A stretch of 64,000 nt of DNA from Pseudozyma flocculosa PF-1. Taxonomy: Eukaryota; Basidiomycota; Ustilaginomycetes; Ustilaginales; Ustilaginaceae. The DNA lies in NCBI RefSeq assembly GCF_000417875.1, contig NW_006920877.1, forward strand, positions 115,596-179,595, given 5' to 3'. This document shows positions 1 through 12,551 of the stretch, one piece after another. Below the pieces are notes generated by a model. That model did no database searches and had not been told where the DNA came from. It saw nothing but the letters and a program-made list of their open reading frames with translations. Positions within the stretch are counted from its first letter, which is position 1; each line of letters begins with the position of its first letter. The position numbers and the translations under genes were made by a program.

Positions 1-317
1 CCTCCCTCCCTCTCTCTCTCTTTCTCTTTTCTGAGCCTTCGCCACGACAAACGACACGGAAGCCAACCAAAAATGATATCCCGCTTCCCCCCCCATTTGC
101 TCTGTTCTGCTCTGCCTGGATCCCACGCTGCCGTGTCCCGACACGTCATGCTATGCTTTGCACCGCGCCAGTCCACCCTGCCTGCCCGTTGCTACGCCCC
201 GTCCCTCGTGCCTGACGGCGAGCGGCCCTGGATCCCCCCCCCCCCCCCCCCACGCGAAAATGAAACAAGCGCCAACCTGGCCCCCCCACGGGAAAAGAAG
301 AAAAGAAAAAGATAATG
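1..317. other. Leading intergenic stretch, no gene seen
   Basis: Pyrimidine-rich sequence at the window edge followed by an 18-base C run at 234-251 and a second short C run near 280-287. Short overlapping ORFs exist on both strands but are low-complexity (Pro/Arg/Lys) and match no family I know. It may hold the end or the flank of a gene that lies left of the window. Confidence 0.5.
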
Positions 318-439
318 CGACAACCACAGGATTCGAACCTGTGCGGGCAGAGCCCATGAGTTTACTCCCGATGACCGGGATCGAACAACGCGGGGCGTTT
401 GGTTCTAGACTCACTCCTTGACCACTCGGACAGATTGTC
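318..439 (-). tRNA. tRNA-Ser(AGA), intron-containing
   Basis: Read on the minus strand, the sequence folds as a class II tRNA. The seven-base acceptor stem starts GACAATC and pairs with GGTTGTC, and the T arm carries the TTCGAAT loop. The anticodon stem is TGAGT/ACTCA, with anticodon AGA at 404-406, and there is a long variable arm, as expected for serine. A 40-nt intron (about 363-402) interrupts the anticodon loop one base 3' of the anticodon, the canonical position for tRNA introns. The discriminator base is G at 318. AGA (read as IGA) decodes UCU, UCC and UCA. A tRNA search program would settle the exact intron ends. Confidence 0.93.
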
Positions 440-553
440 CCGTCATGTCAAGCGGCCGGAAAATAGAATACACAAAGGCGGACTCTTGGGCACGGGACTG
501 CGCGTTTAGCTAAGGTGGAGGCATGGGGGATGCACGGAGGGCTGTCTGCCACC

Positions 554-585
<32 letters not shown>

Positions 586-983
586 CACGACGACGACGAC
601 GACCTACCTCTCTTCCTCGTTCGAACCGACGGCAATATAATGGCGCCGATCCATCCCCGGCGCTCCTAGAATCACCTCGACTCCAGCCGCCCCGTACTGC
701 AACCGCCCCGACGACCCTCGGACCGTTTCCCACACTTGCGGGGACCGACCGACCGCCCGCACCGACTTCGGAGCCTTTCCGTTCGACCTACGCACCTCCT
801 GAGGCCGTCGTCTGGATGCGCACGCGCACGGCTAGACAGGATTTACATTAGCAGGCAGGCAGGCACCGACTCGCGGTCTCTTCCGCCGATATACACGGTA
901 CGGCCAGCCGCGGGAGCCACTTATTGACGCAACCCTCGACCACGACGACGACGACGACGACGACACCGGCGCAGAGAGAGAGC
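440..983. other. Upstream region of the J-protein gene with GAC/CGA microsatellites
   Basis: No gene is seen. Two trinucleotide tracts of GAC/CGA type stand out, at about 555-603 and 938-963, the second within the presumed 5' leader just before the chosen start at 984. An in-frame ATG at 924 would add a Thr-rich 20-residue stretch encoded by the repeat, which I consider less likely than initiation at 984. Confidence 0.5.
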
Positions 984-2356
984 ATGTCCAGTATGCTGGT
1001 CAGGACTGGTAGTCAAGGAGGGCGACGTGTGCTCGCCTCGACTATGGCAGGTCCCCCGGGGACGGCGGTCGGACGAGGCTGGAGTAGCGTAAGTGCTCGA
1101 GCGAGCCTGGTTGTGGACGTGCCATCCATCCTGGTCCATGCTGATGTGCTTTTGCTGCCCTTCACTTTGGCCAGATGCCCGCGCCACCTCGGCCGCCGCG
1201 CAAGCGACACCTGCATCGCCAGCTCCATCCCCGCCTCGCCGCACCACCGCACCGCACGCCGGCCCACCAGGTCCGGTTCAACACGACGAGCAAGGGCAAC
1301 GGCGTCGGCGGAGGCGCCTCGCAGGACCTCTCGTACCCGTCCCACCTGGCATCTCCGACGCCGTACGACATCTTCCGGCTGCCGCGCTCCACGACGTCGG
1401 CGCAGGTCAAGGCGCGCTACTACGACCTGGTGCGGTGCCTGCATCCGGACCGCATCCTCCACCCGGACTCGACGGCGTCGGAGCGCGACAAGGCCACGTC
1501 CGAATTCAAGCTGGTGGTGCAGGCCTACAACCTGCTCAAGGACCCGCGCAAAAAGGACCTCTACGACCGCAGCGGATTCGGGTGGGACTCGAAAAAGGGC
1601 CTCACCGATGCCGCCTCGCGCGGCGCCGCGGGCCACCCGTGGGACCGCACCGGCTGGGCCAACCGCGGCGGCGTGGACCGACGCTACCGCCGTCCCGCCG
1701 CCGACGGCTGGTCGGGCAGCCAGCACGACTTTTACGGCTGGCAGACGTACGCCGCCTCGCGCCACGGTCCGGCCTTTTACGGCTTCACGCCCTCGTACAA
1801 CCCGCACGCCGCCCGTCCGCGGTACACGAGCAACGGCCTCTTCTTCTCGACCGTCTTTGTCGTCACCTGGTTCGTCGCCGCGCTCCAGTACCGACGCATC
1901 AGCGCCGAGAGCAAGAGGGCCATCGAGCGCGCCGACCGGCACCACCTCGATGCCGCAAAGAGCCTCGAAGAGGCCAGGCTCGTCGCCAGGAGCGACGAGG
2001 GAAGGCAGAGGTACGAGGCCTACAAGCGCCGGGCCCGCGAGCAGAAAGTCTTGGAGGAGCTCGAGAGGCAGCAGGCTAGACTCATGGCCGGCCAGCCGCT
2101 CGTGCATGGCCACCACAACGACGGCCAAGAGGGGCACGCGACGATGACGGCGGCGAGGGACAGGCTGCAGATTGAAGCTGGACCGTGGGGTATCGGTCAT
2201 GGCGGACCCAGCGGCAAAGAGGCTGCAGAGAGGAGAAAGGCAGAGGCGAGCCAGAGGGAGCAGAGGAGGATGGGCAGGATGCCGCCGCCATCGCCGCCGC
2301 CTGCGGATTCGTCGCCTGAGCCAGCAAACCCGTCGACTCAGCCTCAGGCACCGTGA
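984..2356 (+). CDS. Mitochondrial membrane J-domain (DnaJ/Hsp40) co-chaperone, Jid1-like
   Basis: Two exons, 984-1088 and 1175-2356, give 428 residues; the donor is GTAAGT, the acceptor CCAG and the phase 0. The first exon supplies a basic, Ser/Arg-rich N-terminus that resembles a mitochondrial presequence. The J domain lies at about residues 96-170, with the HPD tripeptide at about 125-127 that stimulates Hsp70 ATPase. A single hydrophobic segment follows at about 256-273 and then a charged, probably coiled-coil, tail. J domain plus one membrane helix and a presequence resembles the yeast mitochondrial inner-membrane co-chaperone Jid1; the assignment to that subtype is inference. If exon 1 were not used, translation could start at 1175. 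Its stop lies only 111 bp from the stop of the convergent SCY1-like gene. Confidence 0.85.
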
Positions 2357-2467
2357 CAGCCCTGGGCGCCGCCGCACTCGGCTCGTGGCCGCCCGCCCGC
2401 AATCTAGACATGCGTCCATTCCCTTTCCCATTCGCGGCCTGCCTCGTCGACGGCGCCGCGCCATTCC

Positions 2468-5400
2468 TCACGCCTGCCCCAAAGCCTTCAGCCGCGCCTT
2501 TTCCTTTTCCTCCTTGAGCTGCGCCAGGCGGTTCCGCCTCTCCTGCCGCTTGCGCTCCAGCTCGGCCTTCTTCTCCTCCTTGGACAGCGCCGCCGCGGCC
2601 GGCGATGCCGGCTGCTTTTTCGCCTCGTGGCCCACCCCGTCCTCGTCGTCATTGTCGTCGTCGAACGACGCCCACGTCTCTTGCATCGGCTGGACGTCGT
2701 CGCCGGTCGGCGTCGATGGCTGTGCCGCCGGGCTTGCCATGGCCACCTCGCGCGGCACGGGCGCCTGGAACGCGCTTGCGGTCAGCTCTTGCGACGCCGT
2801 CATGCTGCTCGCTCCGCCATCGCGGTCCGGTATCGCTGCGTCGCTGTTGTTCGTGGACGCCGCCGTCGCCGCCTTTGTCGCGTCGGCGCCGTCGTCCCAC
2901 GCCTCGCCCCACGCCTCGTCGTCCGCCCCAGCCGCTGCCACCTTGAGGCTGGAGCTGGACAGCGCACGCTGCGGGTCGATGTCCGTCGCTGCTGCCGGCC
3001 TGGGCGGCGGCGCGGCAAGGTGGCTGCCCGAAGCGGTCCGCACGACGCCCAGCCGGCCTCCTCGAGCTCCGCCTGCTGCCGCGGCGCTCTTCCGGGCGGC
3101 GGCTGCTGCCAGCGCGGCCGCGTTCGCCGGCGTCCGATTCATCCGCGTCTTGCCGATCGAGGTCGTCTTCGTCTTCGGCTGTCCGATCTCGAAGCTCGAC
3201 CAGTCGGCCGTGTCGTCGTTGACGTCGATCAGATCCTTCTCGACCTCGCCGATTTGACTGCCCCTTTTCAGCGCGACCGACGGGTCCTCGTCAAAGTCGT
3301 AGTCGAGCGCATCGTTGAACGGCGAGGCTGCAGCGACAGACGACGACCTCGAGCTGGAAGTCGAGGCCCTCGCGTCTTGCGCGGCGCCCAATGCACCAAG
3401 CTGCGGTGGTGGCAGGGCCGGCGTCGAGACTGAGGGCGTCACGCGGCCGTCCATGCTGGAGTGCAGGTCGTACGCCGGAGTCGGCGTCACCTCGGACGCT
3501 ACCTTGGTGCCGCCGCTGCCGCCCCCGCCGTTCGCGGCGCTGGAGAACGACGAGAGCGCCGATGACATGGCCCAGCCGGCCAGGGCAGTGGCGGCGCTGC
3601 CGGCGGTCGAGGCCATCGAGGCTGCCGCCTGCGCCGCCGCCGATGATGATGCGCCGTCGACGCCCTCGATGCCCGCGGCCTGCTCCGGCGTCAGCACCGT
3701 GTCGGGCATGCCTTTGACGCCTTCCTCGATGACCCTGAGGAACATCTTGACCGCCTTGTCCGCCTGGTCCCGCACCAGCTTCTCTTTGTCGACCAGCCCG
3801 GGCGCGACGGCGGGCAGGATGTGCCTCGCCGCGTCTTCGTGGTCGTACGAGTCGCCGGTCGCCATCAAGGCCATGAGGCCGGCCACGCGGGCGTGGACGA
3901 AGCTGTCCTTGAGACTGCGCGAGAAGGCGGGCACGAGCACCTTTTTGCGCGTCGAGAGCGAGAGGTGGGGCGCCAGCCTGCCCAGCAGAATGGTGGTGTT
4001 GGTGCGTATCCCCGCCTCTGGGTCGACCTGCATCCGCGCCAAAAGGCGGAGCAGGTCGTTGTTGAGGATGCGGTCGCTGAGCTTGGGAGCCAGCGGGAGG
4101 ATGGCCTTGAGCGTGGCCTCGCGGATGACGGTCACCGAGTCGTTGAAGCCGGTGACGAGGTTGGGCCAGACCTTGTCGGTGACGACCTTGTTCTCGAGGC
4201 GCTCGGCATACAGTGGCAGGTTGTCGAGCAGGGCCATGCGCGTCGACCGGTCTGGTGAGGTGTACGCCTTGAGCAGCGGCGGAACCATGGACTCGTTCCA
4301 CTCGCTGGCGGATAGGGGCTGGGCCAGGCGCAGCACGAGCGGCAGCAGAGTCGAGGCCTGGGTGCTGGCAGAAGGTACGGTTCCTGGAGGCGGAGCGTAG
4401 CTCAGAGCTCCGACGAGCGCCGGCAGCACCTTGTAGGTGAGGAACTCTGGGTTGAACGAGTCGGGCTTGTCGCGGAGGAGTCTGTAGGGCCAGCCAGGGC
4501 GCACGAGCAGTCGAGTGAGGGAGGAAGCAGACAAGCACGCAAACAGGGCGTTCGCCGGATCAGCCCGAGGCCATCGGCCCAACAACACTTCTACATCGAG
4601 GGTGCTCGAAGACCGAGTACTCACTTGATGATGGCGGCCTTTTCGTTTTCGCTGGACAAGAGGAAGCCGTCGAGGCCGCGCGCCACCTTGACGAGGGTGT
4701 TTTCCTTGAGGAAACCGCCGTCTGCCTCGCCGGCTTCGAGCATCTTTTCGACGCTGAGGCGGTTTTTGGCGTTGGGGACGAGCATGCGCTGCAGCATGGC
4801 GTAGACGGGCTGGGGTACATGGCCACGAGGAGGCGGGGAGCTGCCAATCTGCGGTGGCAGGGTTCCGTTGAAGGCCTCGATGGCGACGAGGGCGAGCGAG
4901 TAGCTGTCGAGCAGCGTCGAGTCCATCGAGGCGAGGACGTTCCAGCCGTTCTGCTTGACCTCTGGAGGGGCGTAGCGGGCGCCGTCGGGGATGAGGTGGG
5001 CATGGGTGAAGAGGAGGCCGCTGGCGCCTTCCGCATGGGGCGTGAGGGCCTCGAAGCCGGCGAGCTTCCACTCTCCGGAGCTGCTGAGGAAGATGGACTC
5101 TGGGCGGAGGTTTGCATGGGTCGAGGCGGCTTCCTTGTGGAGAAACTTGACGGCGTTGACGATGGACGAGAGGCCCCATACGATCCAGTCCTGCTGCTGC
5201 GGCGATGCGCGCTTGTCAGGATGCTGGGCGAGGTGGTGGGAGAGCGGGGTGGCCTTTTCGACGGCGATGTAGATTGCCGTCGAGGTTTCTGCGCTGTCGA
5301 GGAGGCGAAGGACGTTGGGATGGCGGACGGTCCTGAGTTTTCTTGCGGCATTCTTTGCGAGTGGCAGGAGGTTGGATCGGTTGGCGTTGTGGGGCTGGGA

Positions 5401-5586
5401 TACGTCAAAGGCGAGGACGGTGCACTGGGTCGAGTCGTCGCGCTTTGTTGCGTGGTAGAGGGACCAGATGGTCTGCGAGCGGTACTCGAGGAGCTCTTGT
5501 CCGATCGTGTAGTTTGGAAAGGGGCCAGACTTTGCCGATGACAGCACGCTGGACGCGGCCGACGAGAGCGACTTGAAGTAGTCCAT
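2468..5586 (-). CDS. SCY1-like (SCYL1/Cex1-type) pseudokinase with HEAT repeats
   Basis: Two exons on the minus strand, 5586-4625 and 4481-2468, encode 991 residues; the intron is 4482-4624 (GTGAGT...CTACAG). The start chosen is MDYFKSL, the usual beginning of this family. Residues about 20-310 form a protein-kinase-like domain lacking key catalytic residues: the HRD-equivalent site reads HAN and the DFG-equivalent site reads GFE, so activity is not expected. HEAT-type helical repeats follow at about 330-575, then a Ser/Ala-rich disordered region and a highly charged C-terminal helix. SCYL1/Cex1 proteins act in COPI-linked Golgi-ER traffic and in nuclear tRNA export. A (AGGGC)17 array lies directly upstream, and an in-frame ATG at 5712 could extend the protein through it. 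Confidence 0.92.
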
Positions 5587-7072
5587 GGTGCGAAGGGTGG
5601 GTGTGGCAGGAGGGTAAGATAGGGCAGGGCAGGGCAGGGCAGGGCAGGGCAGGGCAGGGCAGGGCAGGGCAGGGCAGGGCAGGGCAGGGCAGGGCAGGGC
5701 AGGGCAGTGCACAGCAGAGTTCGAAAGCGCTGGGCAGGGTGATGCCGGCGTCAGGCTTAACTGAGCTGAACTGAAGTGCCGAGACTAGGCAGCGGCGCCC
5801 GCTCGGCGCAGCAGGTTCGACCGAGACCGGCCGAGATGGCCTGGTTGCGTGGATGAGGAGAGGTTGGAGCGGCGGATCGAGGTAGGTTGGAGCCGCCCTG
5901 CTTGGAGGCGCTCGTCAGCCGCGGGCGAGCGGGTGAGTCCGGAGATGTGGGCCCGATAGGTTGCTTCAGAAGAGCGGGGAAGAGCCGACGGGGCAGCGAC
6001 GAGCAGCCGTAGGTGGTGTGAGGGTGAGAGAGGTCGAGCGAAGGTATGATGTGGATAGGAGGTGGCTAGGATCGGAAGGAAGCCGACCAGCAGGCTGGCG
6101 GAAGGCGCCGAGACCAACACCGCCCCCGACGTCGGTCGGAAGCGTGCGTCGGCCTTTGTTGGCGTCGTTGGCGCTGCCAGCCAGCCAGCCAGCGAGCGCC
6201 AGCCGGCCCAGAGCCACCTTTGAGGGCTCGGCGAGGGTTGGGCCAGCTAGCTGCACGTCGTCTGTCGGCGGCAGACTGACGCGCCCACGTTTGCGTCGGC
6301 CTTGGCCTTTAGCCAAGGTTGCCGCCTGGCAGGCGTTGCTCCACAACGCACGTACGCCTGGCCGCCGGGCTGCCAGAGGCCATCATCGACCCGGGCTGGC
6401 GGACGGGCAGCCCTGATCGGCCAAGCCAGCCAGCCAGGCCCAGGCCAGACAGACGGACAGACAGACTGAGGGCCGGCCGCCTAGCAAACATTCCACCCTT
6501 CGTCGCTGCCAATCTCCATCCTCCATCCCCCCGCACATCCTCGCTTGTCCACACCGCCGCCGCCACCACCACCACCACCACCACCACCGCTGTCATCACC
6601 TTCATCGCCACCACCCACATTCCCTTCGGTTCCGCGTCCTCCGCCTCACGCCGCCCCGCAGCCGCGCTCTGCCGACCCATCCCTCGGCGACTCTCTCGGG
6701 CAATACCAGCTCGTCTCTTGTCCCGCCGGCTGGATCACACCCGCTTTGACCCTGGCCTCACTCCAGGCGGACTTCCTTCCAACAGCCCCCGCTTCGCGTC
6801 TTCTTTCGTATCGTATCATTCCGTATCTTCTCATCTCATCTCGTCTCGTCTCGCCTCGTCTCATTTCCACACCGAGCCGCCTCGACGACGCACCTCGGCT
6901 GCTCTCTGTCTGAGCGCCCCCATCGCGTTTCACCCCTTCCGCCCAAACGCCAAGCTAGTCAGCACACTCAGCACCATACGCAGAGTCGGGTCGCCGCCCT
7001 GGCCTCCACCATCGCCGAGCTCCATCACTACGGTCGAGCAAGCTTCGCGGGACTGCTTGGCGGCGATCTCGT
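5587..7072. other. Divergent promoter region between SCY1-like and MED14 genes
   Basis: About 1.5 kb separates two divergently transcribed conserved genes. The left part holds the AGGGC array. The right part, 6500-7000, is rich in CCACCA and TCGTCTC-type pyrimidine repeats typical of fungal 5' leaders. Short ORFs here are low-complexity and unconvincing. I see no further gene. Confidence 0.55.
5621..5705. repeat. (AGGGC)17 pentanucleotide array
   Basis: Seventeen perfect copies of AGGGC, starting 35 bp upstream of the SCY1-like start codon. The plus strand, which is the template strand for that gene, has 17 GGG tracts separated by two bases, a strong G-quadruplex pattern. On the minus strand it can be read as a repetitive Pro/Ala/Leu/Cys extension from an upstream ATG at 5712. 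Confidence 0.97.
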
Positions 7073-10000
7073 ATGTCGGCCACCCAGCGAAATGAGCCAA
7101 CTGACCCCAACACAAAGGCCCATACCGCCTCGCTGAACCGCAACGGATCCAACGGCGCACACCTCAACGGTCTGCACCCGCATCACACCGCACAGCAGCC
7201 CTCGCCCCGCCCCTCGCTGCAGCCGCACGCCGCCCACCAGCAGCCATCCCCTCGCGATGCCATCGCACGTATCAAGTCCGAATCCCTAAACGGCTCACAA
7301 AAGCTCATGATGGGCGTCCCGCCCGCGAGCACGCCAGACCATCACCAAGCTTCTGCTACGTCCGTCAATGGAGACGCCAGATCCAGCGGCCGCGATGCGC
7401 TCCATCCGCCGATACCGTCGGTCTCAGCAGTCGACGTCAAGGGAAAGGCGAGAGAGGTGGATCCCGTCGATGACATCCCAATAGCCCAGCTCGAGCAGGA
7501 GCTTCCTCTGGAAGATGCAGACCTGGTGCCTCTGGCGGCGCTGGTGGAGCGGCTGGCAAACTACGGCTATGAGACCCTCCAAAACCTGGCCGAGACGTAA
7601 GTACCAGATGCCGAACCGGAACCAGCCGAGCGCGGCGGCCCAGCCCAGCTCACCGTCATTTGCGGCATGTCCGTCACCACGATCCTGCTCGTCAAAGGTT
7701 GCCGTCGCTCCCATCGTCGTCGCGGAGGGCCAAGATCTTTTCGACGGCCTTGGACGTGCGTAAGCAGTTTCTCAAGCTGCTCGTGCTCGTCCGCTGGTCA
7801 AAGGACATTGCCGACCTTCAAAAGGCCCGCAACATCATCTCGCTGCTGTCCGAGCAGCAGTGGCAGCACGAGGATGTGTTTGCCGGCCTCACCGATGTGC
7901 GAAAGATCCTGCCCAACGCTCGGATGAGAAACGCCGACCTGCCCACCGCCATCGACGTTCTGCGGACCGGCAGCTACCGTCGGCTCCCTTCGAGCCTCAA
8001 GGATATGGTGGTGCCTCCGAGGCCGTTCAGCGACGCCGAGGCCATCGAGATTGTCGCCCAGCTAGAGGATGCGCTACGGCTGCGCATGGCCTGTCGCGAG
8101 ATCATCCCGGCCCCCATGTCCCGCTACCGGATTCTGGATGGTAAGGTCCACTTCCGAGTGCCCGGACTCTACGAGACGCAGCTCACCGCCAGCGGCAGCG
8201 GGGCGCCACCACCCGGCTCAGCAGCTGCTGAGGCGGCAGCCGCGGCTGACCGGTGGTGGCTGCTGGATCTCAAGTTCGACATCCGTATCACGGGACCCAA
8301 CGCCGATGCGGCCATCAAGCTCTTCCCACGGAAGCCGCGCAAGGTCTACCGGGAGAGGCTGCGGATATGGGGTGACCACGAGCTAGAGCCAAGGTCCGCT
8401 CAACAGGAGCAGGACCAAGGCACCGCCGGCGACGAGGAGAATCCATCCAAGGGTGGCGCGGGCAACGCGGAAGGTGTGCAGGCAAAGGGCGAAGATGCGA
8501 TGGACGTCGACCAGGACCCGGCCGCGCAGGTCGACGCAGACGGAGACGGCGACGGCGACCAGCGGCAAGTCAGCTCCAGCCAGGGAAGGGACGCTCCCTT
8601 GGTCCGGCTGCACGCCTTCCTGCAAGAACGTTCGCTGCACTACCAGATGGACATCCTGCAGTACCAGGCGAGGGAGCTGATGCGTCTCAACTGGGGCTCC
8701 AGCCTGCGCGTCGAGACGTCGGAGCGGCCGCGCGCGCTGACGCTGCGCTACTGGGTCAATGCGCAGACGACACGATCCTCGAAGCAAGGCTCGGCGGCGT
8801 CCGAGGCGGCCAAGGGCGGCTCTCTGCGCATCGCCATCGCCGACCTGACCGGTAGCGTGGGCAAGAAGCGCATCGTCGCCGACCTGCTCGACAGCGAGGC
8901 CGACGTCGACGGCGAGGACGAAGCCAGCATGGTGGCTGGCGAAGGCGGCGATCGCCAGGTGTCCGTTTCCGCCCCTGGAGGAGAGGGCCAGACGCCGTTC
9001 CTGGTCAAGCGGCGGCACCTGCAGGTGACCTGGGAAGTCGACGCGGCGATCAAGGCCGAGGCGGGCAGCGTCGATCTGGAGATCTCTTCACAAGCCCTCG
9101 ACCTCGAACGACTGCTCACCGAGCTCGTCCAGAGGCACGCTTCGGCGCTCCTGCGCGTCCTGCAGAAGCAGATCCTGGCCGGCCAACATGCAGTGTCGAA
9201 GGGACTGCGGTCTCAAGACTGCCGTCTCTGCTCGGCGGCAGTGCGCAGGAAGGACGTGGCGACCGGCGTCCGACGCCCTCCACGGTCGGAGTACCTCCGG
9301 ATCGACCTGCTCGGCAGCAGCAGAGAGAGACAGCCGGTCGGCATGGCCAGATCGAGCGGGATGCCTCCATTGCGCCTCAAGATCGAGGCAATCTCGGGCA
9401 GGCTGCAGCTCGAGGCCGATACAGAGGCGCTGGCGTTGGAAGGCGACGCCAACAAGGAGGGCGACCGGCAACGACAGGTGGCGCTGCTCACCGCTTTTAG
9501 CGCCGGAGCCCTCGCCGCCCGGCAGAGCTCGGCTCGACTCAACGACGCCTCTGATCGCATCAATGCCTCGATCGATGCCCTGCTCGACTCGCTGCACCGC
9601 CTCGAGATCTTTGCGCGAGTCGAGCAGTGGGAGCGGCAGGCGTCATACATCGGCCTGCGGAGCACGCGCCGACTCAGCTTCAGGCAGAGCGAGTACACCA
9701 AGTTTGGTCCCTCGCTCGCGACGTGCGGCCCGCCTGCCCTCTACATCCCGCTCGGGAGCCGCCTCCCCGGCTTCTACCTGGCACTTCAGCCCTCTGAGAC
9801 GACCGGCGTCAACGTTGCGCTCCTCTCGACGATGCAGATGGTCGAAGGGCCTGGCACCATTGTCACTGCCTTGCAGTCGATCGAGTGGCTGGATCGGCAA
9901 AGGCTCGCGGCAGCGTCCGACTCGAGGCCTGTCCCGGATGGTGCGGCTCTCGGCAAACGAAAACGAGGCGGCCCAACCGACTGGGCGGCCGGCGGCAACG

Positions 10001-11847
10001 TCGTTCTCGCTGACGCAGAGACCGGCAAGGGCGAGCTGACGCTCGAAGAGTTGGCCAACATGCACTCGTACAGCGTCGCCCTCATTTGCTATGCTAGCCT
10101 CGAGCAGCAGCTGCGGGCCCGGTCCATCGCTTACGTTCACGTGGGCGACTTCACGTCGAGGCCCAGACCACCCAAGGCTGCAAGGGTGCAGCGGGCGGGT
10201 GGCGCAAAATCGGAAAACAGCGGACCAGGGGTCGGCGTCAGCGGCGACGATGGCCAGGCCGGTGGCGAGAGCTGGCACGAGGACGACTCGGACGCGGTGG
10301 TTGCCAGCATGGTGCCGACCCTCTGCCTGCCCGCGGCCGGCCTGTTCGGGCCGGCCAAAGCCCACCTGGTGAAGCGGAACGTGTCGATGCAGATATGCCA
10401 GTGGTGGGACAAGGACAAGGTCCGGGTCGAGATCAGCGTCAAGCTGCGCATGCGCTCGAGAAGGTTCAAGAGCTTCAGAAGGGACGTCGAGCCGTCGGTT
10501 GCGGGCATGCTGCAGCCGGGCGGCATCGGTCAAGTGCCCAGCTCGCGGGCCTATCTCGAGTTCGACGGACGTACCTCGATCCTGACGTTCTCGACGCCGG
10601 ACTTGCACAACTGCGTCGCGGCCTTTCTTACGGAATGGCAGCGCATCTCGCCGGCCATCCAGCTGGCAAGAGAGGTGCTCAACGTCGGCCGAGGCGAGGC
10701 TAGGACCCACGGGCAGGATCCGACGTCAAAGGCGCCGCAGACTGCGCTGGAGCTCATGGACTTCGACTTTAGCGCGGTGACGTTCGCCTATGGATGGGCG
10801 AAGCGGAACGGCACCGACGCGAACATGGACAAGAGCGAGACGAAGGTGGCCCCTCCGGCGGGCCAGCGGCGCCTGCTCGTCCGCGTACGCTGGCAGGAGC
10901 CAAGCGTGGCGGCCAACAAGTTCACCGGCCTGTTAGAGAGCGTGCCGGGCGGGTACCAGCTCGACTTTGGGTCGCGGGAGGCGACTTCTGGAGACCCAGA
11001 GGCTTGGTTCTCTGAGGCCGCCGCCGAGGCCAACCCGCACCGGGCCATTGGACACGAGCTTCGTCGGGCGGTCAATGCAGCGGCTGCGGCGCTCGACCGG
11101 CCATTGGAGCGGTCGGATCGCGTCTGGAGGGGCTTCTTCCGCCTGCTGCAAGACACGCTGCCGATCGTCAAGGAGGTGCAACCCCTCATCCAGGGCTGCC
11201 TCGAAGATGCAGAGTGTCCCGAGCTCGAGATCAAGTCGGCTACCTGGTTCCGCGTCCAGTTCCTGGATCGGTGAGTCTTTCCTGCGGCCGTCGAGGCTCA
11301 GACGACGACCGCGATACCCGGAGGCTGACCGACCCATCGTTCCTGCATCCCTGCCTCTTCTGACAGGTATGCCCTCGATATCCGACTCACGACCAACTCG
11401 CGCTTCCTGCTGTGCGATGCCTCGCAACCCCTCTTCCGCTCCCCATCCAAGGGGCTCGACACGTCGATGCCGAGCAGCGTCAACGGTGGCCCCGACTCGT
11501 CGCCCACCGGCAAGGACGTGCTCTACACGCTCGCCAAGTCAGCGAAGCTGTCCGAGCCGGGTGGGCAGCACGAAAAAGACTGGACGCGGCTCGAGTCGAC
11601 GGGGCAGTACCTGTCGATTCCGCGCTTCAGCGAGCTGCTCCGATCCGTCTGCGAAGGCGTACCCAAATCGCGCCGACTCCCCAACAGCAGCACCGGCGGC
11701 GGCGGCGGCGGCGGCGAGGTTGAGGATCTTGTCAACCTGCGTAGGGCGCTGCTCTGCTCTGCCGACGATGCCGTTGTCGGCGTCGTCCTTCCCGCCCTGA
11801 TCAAGGCTATCCGGAGCGGGTTGAGGGGTGCCCTATCGACCTCGTAG
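7073..11847 (+). CDS. MED14: Mediator complex subunit 14 (Rgr1)
   Basis: Three exons (7073-7596, 7698-11270, 11367-11847) encode 1,525 residues; the introns have GTAAGT/AAAG and GTGAGT/ACAG borders and keep phase 2. The conserved MED14 N-terminal region starts at about residue 140 with a segment on amphipathic helices and runs through a run of Arg/Leu/Val-rich residues ('RKQFLKLLVLVRWS', about residues 190-203), a hallmark of Rgr1/MED14. MED14 is the backbone joining head, middle and tail modules of Mediator in RNA polymerase II transcription. The first 130 residues are disordered and His/Pro/Ser-rich, and acidic and Gly-rich insertions break up the C-terminal half. The fungal length range is wide, so 1,525 is not odd. 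Confidence 0.93.
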
Positions 11848-12551
11848 CCTCCTGTCCGCCAGTTTTGGGACGTCAAGAGGATGGGTCGAGACTGAGCAGG
11901 TAGTCGGAGCGACAGGCGCGGCTTGGAATGGCAACCACGAGCCTTGTGTTTAAAGCTTATCATCGCCCTCCTTCGGCTCGGCTCGGCTCCCGCTCCCCGT
12001 GCTGGAGGCGGATGAGTATGACTTGGACGACACCGGTCTGTCGGTGCACGATGGCGCTTCACCGCTTTCCCCCGCATCCAGACAGACAAGGGTTTTAGAA
12101 ACGAGCCGAGCGATGAAGCGACGGAAGTTCTCAGGATGTGCGATGGCTTTTGGACTTTGACAAGGAGACGGACAGAGGCAGAGGCGGAGGCAGATGGAGG
12201 AGGTAAGATAAAATTACAGGGTAAACCAGATGAGACGAGACGCCGTGATGCGGGACGCGACGGGATGGGGAAGAAGGAGCAGGCGGCGGGTGGCATGCGT
12301 TGGGAGTTTGTAGGGGGCAGGAGGAGCCTCGACCCGTCGAACCATCAGAGTCCAGGATGGGCGGGGTCAAGTGCGACCGACTGTCGACGTGAGATTGGAG
12401 AGTGCCGGAGGGGGTTTAGAAAAGAGGGTGGATATGCGTGTGTGCGCTGGCATGGAGCATGGTCGCAGAGCAATCGACGACTGAGAGAGAGAGAGAGAGC
12501 GCGCGCGAGCGAGCGAGGGAAAGAGAGTGCAGCCGCGGGGACCATCCAGCC
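11848..12551. other. Convergent 3' region between MED14 and MHYT genes
   Basis: About 700 bp between two facing stop codons. It contains purine-rich GAGAGA/GCGCGAGCGAGC tracts near 12485-12530 that probably belong to the 3' UTR of the minus-strand gene. Overlapping ORFs on the minus strand here run antisense into MED14 exon 3 and are treated as chance. Confidence 0.5.
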
